IMG/VR virus record: IMGVR_UViG_3300027741_002057
Coordinates: 1-21,735 of that record
DNA length: 21,735 bases
From: a virus
Direction: 5' to 3' (one strand)
The first letter of the stretch is position 1, and each line of letters begins with the position of its first letter. A program made the position numbers and the translations under genes. Of the stretch, positions 18,001-21,735 are shown piece by piece. The notes beneath the pieces were generated by a model. The model searched no databases, was not told where the DNA came from, and saw only the letters and a program-made list of their open reading frames with translations.

Positions 18001-18279
18001 TAATCCTCCAACTTGTTCTGTATTTTTTTGTGATGATAAATTTGGATAATATTTAGAATAAAAATCTCCTTTAGATTTTGTATATAATCCTTTATCTGAA
18101 ACAACTTGAAATAATTTATCTACACTTTCAGGTGTACTATACTTTTGAATAAATTCATCTTTAGACTTAGTATATAATCCTTTACTTGAAACTACATTAA
18201 ATAATTTATCAATTTCACCTGTTTTAGGTGCTTCTTGATTAACATCTTGAACTTCGGGTTGAACTGATTCTTCTGCCAT
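9058..18279 (-). CDS. Giant polyvalent-type putative ejected virion protein (3073 residues)
   Basis: One uninterrupted frame of 3073 codons, some 42% of the window. From the N-terminus it has a tandem repeat (residues 24-77), hydrophobic segments (about 300-335, 365-385, 455-476), a coiled-coil-prone stretch (500-590), a Lys/Glu/Pro/Thr/Val spacer (597-680), an ART-like region (685-822), a zincin-like site (HEGFH 1056-1060), two unrecognised conserved-looking blocks (1200-1560 and 1640-1740), a RelA/SpoT-like region (1895-2035), a Gly/Glu/Asn linker (2234-2275), a coiled coil (2417-2450) and a C-terminal domain (about 2660-3060) with NHSTGTSELDLGRGR at 2807-2821. Such mosaics match the 'polyvalent proteins' of phages and conjugative elements, thought to enter the cell with DNA and protect it. 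Position after gp14-like and 530-residue genes also fits a T7 gp16-like ejection protein. No internal stop or frameshift is seen. The enzymatic roles are predictions. Confidence 0.93.
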   Translation of the reverse strand: MAEESVQPEVQDVNQEAPKTGEIDKLFNVVSSKGLYTKSKDEFIQKYSTPESVDKLFQVVSDKGLYTKSKGDFYSKYYPNLSSQKNTEQVGGLTAYSDSRQKTIPTEEIKRPSKLTDYTSAPLEMVSKAKATEVSRKPSTQPVRKIATEEKAAAEGTSTNLQLPTTLKGGQFGIVAEPQQEGELQQKLQKREDDKQTAIKNSLLNQGIKPNTQQYLQKERDLNNQLSNDNLVVDKDNSGEPKLFRSEGFAETLGKTIYNSFKAPIDAYDVNKISDPNQFVQKMNEQTEEESSKPSKILGSGAELIGGVVKPISLLALNAVAGGMGTTAMVAEAYYSALANEKRKLYIAGKQQGLSDVDAAKKAMDVATYTALPDAAMAFVMSGELGNLPKTVPAVADNTFKNALIKSGKSVLKIAALGGASEIGKIGVESLGGYKETLPNAIGRVWGSTAEWGKMDLGFRIIGGIIPAAGYLKAAAKNWLKNVPEELIQLKSEQYGDAGEKIKQSIADYKNAASNVEGYVPDEHLASFAGKIEKSNKLQDDITQKQLDKIGKPEFVQNKIDEEISDIQKQIDGINKEVNTAAKKGVEPKEIDDATGIEAGVEPKINVEPIKTETKLEKQAPEVQQPTETQKPTVEAITEVKPTTEKTETKTIEEVTPVVEEVKPTIAKEEVKPVKEVYDRNDTPINIDDIGEGFVLHRGGQEVLDKGFHSIDKIGAEGYAGDEGKTTSSTIKKDAKILKLVSGDSENYSDNAKDIDEFYRIIGEKERKKGSEWATGENPSDITTRLWDNKSAQEKLKKAGVDIVIGNTIDGVDAFVVNKDALEPISKPKSETPKEQVNAVAKNKTKKVKDNDNEQVIETVKSLLQVIKSAEARLSEYPKEASMQINEAIGLLKPFLDLLPESEKKSQLKQLTGTYPQLEGAKEQLKPKEEKTTADTVHDDLLTHLGIIEEPKGETKPAKKYTSKNIDTITEEGLNDTQKKVVKDVKNVVKAVSKLVEKTTGNPLEVNIHETPSSYEKAVIDAGGTKQDSTTKGFYLDADGTIHLNMERVTTDTMLHEGFHPVLDYMAKNRPDIIDNLHSQLEGLKGGKEVIDNANKLYEGSDATTIKKEAITDFIAKVADGTIKIDKTNFQKVKDFFVNAVNKLGFELGKDINTITDLKKLAELVSEKFTKGEEIEIKNGSKANSSERVQFQSDFKHQESGIEWKYFKNSKEFKKLVDDGYVTFDKNIDDFKGAVVLHAPDAGFSGQILKDGQLIANGKGGMYYPMVFHENGDFWAATSRGASKLAETLNEARKKSPDGKVRMVLISAPIDKLMSSSLNGIGLVDILTSKAFSEKSGITPEQLRKAIIKGIKTTEKLKNENKDGMKPSQKPLPKITGNETMADLHIKLKDFYPAENSDFPVRKSLNQNILEGIASYSSSPKVAKQLAEFLGAGTFNEKLKSTGGKLSRANLTQGFSNILAEPTLRGEQSGKMYAIIELGADVKPVKTSEHESYPYTLRSTDANEKPTIHILSQRDYWYNHVNDENGNSIASNKEKQASMLPASAGISSVVNLNPTKTEGVSPLAEKAKPQFSREENENEDIVSASVNVAPLYSTRVDSPEQAALLQNSEFYKEFKNKNEKLAGYFNLKVDNQKDGIGGFAGVSEVTTVVNVTGKFEDIVKYAAINGSLTPEVQESTIAGMYVEKGSKYHNADKIEVGINDMKAAMRAVKDAGFDENGYTLLNDEISFFNIHEFKIDGFEEKINIFESKYKEYGGQITREDYHAVRSEYIDAERRKAIISKIDGEGLQREQDRTGLRNELENAKERNENFLNWKKINESDAAIEYRDLRQKQLELADKGESLSDKDDARIKELEGKLSEPLASIISSDKKQYEKAKKEIDTIANDVASLVAGGFKSEFGIKRPSRAAVKVVRWYDVQPNLLADGARANVIVNTNADADFLFNEIKRRFNSTLNRNEGETTNLGYPKRLIELRTKSGKIAEIQVMTPQGYLAKDGISHFPEDAKSKAKESLKEVRNKLGWDIPDGVGHYFYEIHRDPNVPKSLKIQAEELSNKYYKAFLDSESKLTDSEFRKDITNFKDKVDAANKSKWDNGNEGKSPKTLDKYLEQPILENKQQFSKEDQDSKIKDFIEIQRQKGISDKDIQAGLEKASEKIGIDKAKIDELMSTPKVKEKGDLQSQYDSIKSEKAKKKFITKNFGEVSDEQLSDIVKNNTDLQTIKDKIDAIQKSGAGEVLQRKQEGDGSQGGKRGGMEQGEQGNETTTEKNGEENGNGQRVGISHKSLTELADKLGLEQPQTGDVLTPEEYSERGKLLIKNGADPIKAAEEFKKDNKVNSDIISVARAHFNELIRDANDARIKFGIGSEEYKKSIKEANDWAKNVVKPMGTAFGEIGRSLQGQVDLDTGNFVSVSMAVQEKTGKDLSTEQTKEVERLTKNVSDLNNKIQDLEKKLTDTISKGEKTEPKAKEGIKEKSKEIANVIRKGKLSRPDIFSSASPASLVWDAAVEITAKTVEVSGDIAQAIADGLEHIKNSDWYKNSDSDKQKAAQKAFRDFVQNQDIKIKFAEKKDNKFTTEEAKSIWEYAKEEYLDKGSDYREMLNGVSKDLGLNRDQVRTAISQPKGAKEITDEMYRNINKRNNAINEAKQWVEEQGNSKIKNFRKSIPSAFFKLKTFGHGTVGGITHAGTNIFQPSKWKSYLPFFAKQFKYAFGDTAKYEMAMEDLKNDPQFTFWQRAGLAVDPKIKYDDYQGNYVDAEGKINGIKKLFNRLGVTGDRGFNALKVYRLDLAKGFYDRLSNEEKADPNTAKEIAKLVNHSTGTSELDLGRGRISKIVNTTFFAPKLEASRWQGLIGDPVKAAKTFTNWKEASPAEKAGAKLVARNAGEKIATYVALLAANSALLSLMGSKQKINYTNPLSSDWLKFKTGGGKTLDVTGGTLASMKLLGTLLDNTVIGYTGNKKQLWKKPAEKDYQTILTQARYKLSPFASTIADIVETTDAMGRPLPYSHVKPKKGETQYTIGSYIVQQQAPIPVSAGVREAIGSMKERGMTNLQIEDVLMGTLYFTVEGFTGAKLGNEPKKKK
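9100..10302 (-). other. C-terminal large-polyvalent-protein-associated domain
   Basis: Residues about 2660-3060. The core NHSTGTSELDLGRGR, followed by NTTFFAPKLEASRWQ, resembles the conserved NHxTG and FFxPxxxxSR pattern that ends many very large phage polyvalent proteins (an LPD-type domain). A hydrophobic helix near 2876-2896 (IATYVALLAANSALLSLMG) could insert in a membrane. Its role is unknown; association with the virion or injection is commonly assumed. Confidence 0.6.
12175..12597 (-). other. RelA/SpoT-synthetase-like region of the giant protein
   Basis: Residues about 1895-2035. RPSRAAVKVVRWYD and ARANVIV are followed by NEIKRRF, a GYPKRLIELRTKSGK strand pair, IAEIQVMTP and a late GHYFYEIHR. 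The order of an arginine-rich start, a central strand, G-Y, E-I-Q-V and a final H-Y resembles the nucleotidyltransferase fold of (p)ppGpp synthetases. No proven catalytic set can be assigned by eye, so it may be an inactive or divergent relative. Confidence 0.4.
14935..15282 (-). other. Zincin-type metallopeptidase domain of the giant protein
   Basis: Residues about 1000-1115. TMLHEGFHPVLDYM contains HEGFH at 1056-1060, a direct HExxH zinc-binding signature. It is preceded by a strand-like DADGTIHLNMERVT, as in many metallopeptidase domains of polyvalent proteins. A helix with EAITDFIAKV (Glu1109) about 50 residues later could supply the third ligand. The motif is seen in the sequence; peptidase activity is inferred. 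Confidence 0.68.
15814..16227 (-). other. Possible ADP-ribosyltransferase-like region of the giant protein
   Basis: Residues 685-822 of the giant protein. They begin with GFVLHRGG, continue with GAEGYAG and TTSSTIKKDAKIL, and end with VDIVIGNTIDGVDAFVV. The order of an early R in a hydrophobic strand, a following A-x-x-Y-A-like helix and a Ser/Thr strand recalls ART domains described in polyvalent proteins. A final catalytic Glu is not obvious by eye. This is a weak fold-level guess; the segment could be another small alpha/beta domain. Confidence 0.35.
18049..18210 (-). repeat. Tandem 24-residue protein repeat at N-terminus of giant protein
   Basis: Two copies of a 24-residue unit occur at residues 24-47 and 54-77 with a 30-residue period. 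The shared pattern is DKLFxVVSxKGLYTKSKxxF, ending in KY. The copies are also similar at the DNA level, which suggests a duplication. The unit may be a small helical module for docking in the virion or binding DNA; its function is not known to me. Confidence 0.85.
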
Positions 18280-18281
18280 TA

Positions 18282-19874
18282 TTAGTCTAATTCTCCTGTT
18301 TTTGTATTTTTATTGTCTTTTTTTGTAGCTACTTTAGTAGTTGTTTTTGTTTTAGGTTTTTCAGTTACACCTAATACTTCATTTACATTATTTTTAACTA
18401 CTTCTGCCCTATACTTTTGTGGTGTAGATTTTTCAAATAATCTTTCAGCATATCTTTCTAATGGTATTTCTTGTTTTTGTTTAACATCATCTGATATTTC
18501 TCCTGTTGGTGTTCTTTTATAATAAACACCATATATTTTATTATCAGGAGATACAAAGTAATCATCAAAAGAAACTACTTTAGTTATTGTTTGTTTATCT
18601 TGTTCTTTTTCCTCTACTTTTATAGTAAATGGAGTTGTTATATCTGAATGTCCTAAATTACCCCATGTTTGAGTTCCTGTTCCTCCTCCTTTTATAGGCA
18701 ACCTAAATGTTACAGGATTATTTGTAAATGCATTTTCTAAATGAGATTTTAAAGTTCCTGCATTATCATCTATTACATCTTCTTTATGCCTATTTTCTAT
18801 ACTTAATTTATTGACAATTGTAGGAGTTACTTGTTTCTCAATTGGATTAACTTGATGTGGTAAATATTGCTCTGCTAATTTATATCTATAATTTTCTTTT
18901 AAAACATCAAGTGCGTGTGGGTCTTGATTAGTAGCAGCTTCTAAATTATGTTGTTGTACATAATCTTGCCATTGTTTATTGAATGCAGCTTCTACTTTTG
19001 GATTTCCTGCCATTGAATTTTTAAGTTCTTCTGAAGCTACTCTTATAGGTTCTCCATTATCAGTAACCATTGCAACTTCAGATTTAGGTCTTACTGCTAC
19101 TTTACCTGATTCGTTTGTATACATTTCAGAATGAGGAGTAACCATAGCATTATATCCTCTAGAATCAATATTACCTGATAAATTTTTAAAATGACTTTCA
19201 GATGTTTTTTCTTTAGGTATTTTAGCAAAAAATTCAGGCAATGGTGTAGTATCATTAGTTACACCTGCTAAAACTTTAGGGTCTGCAAATGCACCAAAAT
19301 AATTTACATTTGGTTTGATTTGATTTAATGGTTTAATTGATATTATATTTCCGTTTTCATCTAAATTTGCGACATTTTGTAAAAAATCTTTTGTTACTCT
19401 TCTATCTACTCCTGTTTGGTCTGTATTTGGAAGTACTTTAAAAAAATCTGCTCTTTGTGTTCCTATAGTCCTCAATTGGTCTTTAACATTTCCATTCCAT
19501 TGAACTAAATCACCTAATTTTCCTTTTAGCATTTGCTCAAATTCCATTGGGTCTAATCTTGTTCCTTTTATTCCTTCGTTATATATATCTGCTAATGTTT
19601 TTCTAGTTAAATTATTAACCTGTTCATCAGCAGTTTCGTATTGTTTTGCTTCTGTTTGTTTATTTAGGGCAGCTAAATTATATAATTCATTTTGTCTAGT
19701 GCGTTCTTGTTGGGCAGCAGCTATTTTCTGCTTTTGTTCTTGTTGTCTTTCATCTAAAGCAGCTTGTTTTTCTTGCTGTCTTTCTTTAGATTGAATTAAA
19801 CCTTGAAGTGCTTGCCCCGGACTTGGAAATTGATTTGGCAACACTGTTGCGTAACCTTGAGTATCATCTGCCAT
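18282..19874 (-). CDS. Putative internal virion protein, 530 residues
   Basis: A 530-residue protein of unknown family. Residues about 25-75 are strongly coiled-coil-prone and Gln/Glu/Lys/Ala-rich (runs such as ERQQEKQAALDERQQEQKQK). A helical part follows to about 120. The middle is mixed alpha/beta with PLPEFFAKIP near 210-219, and the C-terminal tail is basic and Thr/Lys-rich (PKTKTTTKVATKK). No signal peptide, transmembrane segment or catalytic motif is evident. It lies between the gp14-like gene and the giant gene, two bases upstream of the latter, the position held by internal virion protein gp15 in T7-like phages. A structural or ejection role is therefore inferred from context, not from similarity. 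The start at 19874 is preceded by the A-rich leader shared with 3786. Confidence 0.85.
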   Translation of the reverse strand: MADDTQGYATVLPNQFPSPGQALQGLIQSKERQQEKQAALDERQQEQKQKIAAAQQERTRQNELYNLAALNKQTEAKQYETADEQVNNLTRKTLADIYNEGIKGTRLDPMEFEQMLKGKLGDLVQWNGNVKDQLRTIGTQRADFFKVLPNTDQTGVDRRVTKDFLQNVANLDENGNIISIKPLNQIKPNVNYFGAFADPKVLAGVTNDTTPLPEFFAKIPKEKTSESHFKNLSGNIDSRGYNAMVTPHSEMYTNESGKVAVRPKSEVAMVTDNGEPIRVASEELKNSMAGNPKVEAAFNKQWQDYVQQHNLEAATNQDPHALDVLKENYRYKLAEQYLPHQVNPIEKQVTPTIVNKLSIENRHKEDVIDDNAGTLKSHLENAFTNNPVTFRLPIKGGGTGTQTWGNLGHSDITTPFTIKVEEKEQDKQTITKVVSFDDYFVSPDNKIYGVYYKRTPTGEISDDVKQKQEIPLERYAERLFEKSTPQKYRAEVVKNNVNEVLGVTEKPKTKTTTKVATKKDNKNTKTGELD

Positions 19875-19883
19875 TTTATTACT
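19872..19883 (-). promoter_or_regulatory. A-rich translation start region, shared 12-mer copy 1
   Basis: On the coding strand the start codon is embedded in AGTAATAAAATG, preceded by further A/T bases and no Shine-Dalgarno sequence. The same 12 bases occur at the epimerase start (3784-3795). A-rich leaders of this kind are typical for Bacteroidota translation starts. It supports the chosen start of the 530-residue gene. Confidence 0.45.
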
Positions 19884-19898
19884 ATTTGTATTTTATTA

Positions 19899-20531
19899 TT
19901 AACCGCCTATTAATTGTCCAAGTTGTTTGCCTGCGCCTGCAACTTTATTTGCTGCGCCAAAACCTGACTTAAAACTTCCTACATTTCCTAATTGCGCACC
20001 TTGTAATGCCATACCTGCTAAGTCACTTCCTGCACCATATATATTACTCATACCTGCTTGTCCTAGTGCTTGTTTAGCTTGTGTATCCATTTGATATTTC
20101 TGAAGTTTTGATTGATATACCTGTCTTTCATCTTCAGTCATTTTATTATAAGCATTTTGTAGATTATCTAAAATACCTGCTTTATTTTGTCCTTCTCTAG
20201 CTGCTAAATCAACTGATGCTTGGTCTGCAGTACCTTCTGTAGAAGCACCTAATGCAAGTAATTGAGAAGCATCTGTAGCACCTCTTGATGCATTTGCTAA
20301 TGTATTAGCTTGTGATTGAAGTATTCTATCTGATGCAGATACTGCGCCTGCCATTCTACCTTGATACGCATTTTGTACAGTTCCTAATTGTTGTTTTACT
20401 GCATTAGAAGCTGTATATGGGGTATATACGGGATTTATTTTATTGGCTTGTCCAACTTGTTTAATTCCTGAGTATAATTTATACCCTGCTGATGCTGCTC
20501 CTAATCCTGCTCCAATGGCTACGAAACTCAT
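19899..20531 (-). CDS. gp14-like internal virion protein, Ala/Gly-rich
   Basis: A 210-residue protein with a hydrophobic, Ala/Gly-rich N-terminus (FVAIGAGLGAASAGYKLYSG at residues 3-22) that could insert in a membrane. A long helical region with many Ala, Gln and Ser residues follows (QGRMAGAVSASDRILQSQA), and a Gly/Ala-rich C-terminal half (SDLAGMALQGAQLG) ends in GQLIGG. This composition and size match T7 gp14-type ejectosome proteins, which leave the head and form the outer-membrane end of the DNA channel. The gene order, with two larger proteins following, supports that. The similarity is of type and composition rather than clear sequence identity. The start at 20531 follows an A-rich leader; the gap to the next gene is 24 bases. 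Confidence 0.85.
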   Translation of the reverse strand: MSFVAIGAGLGAASAGYKLYSGIKQVGQANKINPVYTPYTASNAVKQQLGTVQNAYQGRMAGAVSASDRILQSQANTLANASRGATDASQLLALGASTEGTADQASVDLAAREGQNKAGILDNLQNAYNKMTEDERQVYQSKLQKYQMDTQAKQALGQAGMSNIYGAGSDLAGMALQGAQLGNVGSFKSGFGAANKVAGAGKQLGQLIGG

Positions 20532-20542
20532 GATATTTTATT

Positions 20543-21016
20543 TTAATCTTTTAATAAATCTTGTTCTTTATATAAAAGCAAATTTTCGTATTTGCTTAAT
20601 ATTTCATCTTCTATTTTCTCTACTAATTTTAACTTTTCATCATCACTAAATTCATTTTCATCACCTGTTATATAAGGCAATGGATGAAATGTAATCCAAG
20701 TTGTATCTTCAAGTATAATTAATACTCTTCTAGTTCCTGCTTGTGTTATTCCTGTATATGGTGCTTGTATTTCTTGCCAATTATCTCCATCTATTGCTAC
20801 TGCTACTGTGCCTTGTGAAACGACAAAAGGATGGTTAGTATTGTGTATTTTAGATGTTATTAGAGAATCTTTAGGCATAAATATTTCTCTTATATACATT
20901 CCTTTGGTAAACCTATGTATTAATGGACATTCTACGGGTGGGAAATTATTTACCATTGTCGATTCTAACTCGTCAATTCTATCGTCATTTACCCTATGTA
21001 TAATGCTATTTACCAT
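20543..21016 (-). CDS. Cupin-fold phage protein
   Basis: A 157-residue protein whose central part (about 36-115) reads as a small cupin beta-barrel: YIREIFMPKDSLITSKIHN, then HPFVVSQGTVAVAIDG with the Gly-rich turn, then YTGITQAGTRRVLIILEDTTWITFHP. Histidines at 58, 62 and 111 could bind a metal, but a full cupin metal site is not certain. The C-terminal 40 residues are acidic and probably a helix. Small cupin proteins of this type recur among virion genes of environmental phages without a known role; a structural, decoration or assembly function is the usual guess. Its ATG overlaps the stop of the upstream gene by one base. An enzymatic role cannot be excluded. Confidence 0.83.
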   Translation of the reverse strand: MVNSIIHRVNDDRIDELESTMVNNFPPVECPLIHRFTKGMYIREIFMPKDSLITSKIHNTNHPFVVSQGTVAVAIDGDNWQEIQAPYTGITQAGTRRVLIILEDTTWITFHPLPYITGDENEFSDDEKLKLVEKIEDEILSKYENLLLYKEQDLLKD

Positions 21017-21735
21017 TATTTTGTTAATATTTTGGTTTGACCATAACTTTCTGCAAAATCTATATCAATAAATGAAATATACACTAAGTTAGTATATTGT
21101 TGGAACTCTACCATAATTAATGGTGTTTTTGATTTAACTATGTCTCCGTAATATAATTTATTAATTGCTGTTCCTGTTGTGTTTGGAGAAAGTCTATCCC
21201 TAAATAATGATGAGTACATTACCCCTTCTTGGTTTCTAAAATCTTCATTTATTAAATCTGTTATTTGTTCCCAAGGGTATACACTATAGCATACAGAATA
21301 ATCAGGTATTACACTTCCTTCTACTGTTATTCCAACTACATCTTTTATTGATGATAATGGTTGGTTAGGGGTAAGGCAATATCTAATAGGATACTGAGTT
21401 CCGTAGAATGTATTTAAATTGGTTGTATTTGTTTCGTGAGTATATATTGCACCATTTTTAAAACCAATCATTTGATTTTCAAAATAATCATACCATTCTC
21501 CTGCGTATTCAAATACTTCTTTCCATCTATTTTCTATGATATCAAGACATACTGTTTGCGATAATTTAGTATATGGATTGAACCTATTAATAATAGAACT
21601 AGCATAATCAGGTGTTACTCCATCATAACTAGGTAGTACGGCTGCAGTATTTGTTGCTATTAATGCAGGTGTTGTTACTTGAAATCTTTTTGTAAATGGA
21701 TTTATTGCTGTTGGTATATGATGAAACCCATTAAG
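21016..21735 (-). CDS. Structural-type phage protein, 5' end outside window
   Basis: The frame from the stop at 21016 stays open to the window edge at 21735, giving at least 239 residues, so the true start lies outside. An internal ATG at 21471 would give only 151 residues and drop a coherent upstream part that includes FEYAGEWYDYFENQ directly before MIGFKNGAIYTHETN. The mix of aromatic and beta-strand segments (LNTFYGTQYPIRY, VMYSSLFRDRLSP, LIMVEFQQYTNLVYISFIDIDF) is typical of phage tail or connector proteins. I do not recognise the family with confidence. The position upstream of the cupin and ejection proteins suggests a tail tube or stopper protein such as T7 gp12-like, which is inference from order only. 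Confidence 0.78.
   Translation of the reverse strand, partial: LNGFHHIPTAINPFTKRFQVTTPALIATNTAAVLPSYDGVTPDYASSIINRFNPYTKLSQTVCLDIIENRWKEVFEYAGEWYDYFENQMIGFKNGAIYTHETNTTNLNTFYGTQYPIRYCLTPNQPLSSIKDVVGITVEGSVIPDYSVCYSVYPWEQITDLINEDFRNQEGVMYSSLFRDRLSPNTTGTAINKLYYGDIVKSKTPLIMVEFQQYTNLVYISFIDIDFAESYGQTKILTK

Noticed and set aside
21016-21471. The 151-residue frame as a complete gene
   Set aside because: The frame is open and coherent to the window edge, so the ATG at 21471 is probably an internal methionine.

Overview
This window looks like part of the late region of a tailed-phage genome, probably a podovirus-like phage of a Bacteroidota host. Every supported gene lies on the minus strand, so transcription runs from high to low coordinates. 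No gap between genes exceeds about 25 bases, and many neighbours overlap by 1 to 16 bases. The host guess rests on very low GC, the lack of Shine-Dalgarno sequences at most starts, A-rich leaders (the same 12-mer occurs at two starts), and the style of the terminase and virion proteins. It is inference; no host marker is present.

Virion part (about 21735 down to 9058). The right edge cuts into a structural-type gene that stays open to the end of the window. A small cupin-fold protein, a short Ala/Gly-rich protein resembling a T7 gp14-type internal virion protein, a 530-residue protein with a glutamine-rich coiled-coil start, and a giant 3073-residue protein follow. The giant resembles the multidomain 'polyvalent' proteins that phages package and inject with their DNA. 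It carries an N-terminal tandem repeat, hydrophobic segments, a possible ADP-ribosyltransferase-like region, a zincin-type HEGFH site, a region resembling RelA/SpoT synthetases, coiled coils, and a C-terminal domain of the kind common in polyvalent proteins.

Packaging part (9053 to 6443). A 190-residue protein in the small-terminase position is followed by a recognisable large terminase with ATPase and nuclease motifs. The order of internal virion proteins, small terminase, then large terminase recalls the end of the T7 late operon.

Glycan part (6443 to 56). Directly after the terminase comes a tight block of nine genes: a GT25 glycosyltransferase, a GT2 glycosyltransferase, a GT11 (fucosyltransferase-family) enzyme, a class I methyltransferase, a GDP-mannose 3,5-epimerase-like enzyme with all four key residues at the same spacing as the plant enzyme, an FkbM methyltransferase, a GIY-YIG homing endonuclease, an exostosin-like glycosyltransferase, and a second GT25-like enzyme with a TTG start. 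Seven of these are sugar enzymes plausibly acting in one pathway. A GDP-L-hexose made from host GDP-mannose could be added to an acceptor and O-methylated, giving a decorated virion or a changed host surface. The homing endonuclease is a probable later insertion. The two most unusual features are this glycan cassette and the giant putative injected protein.
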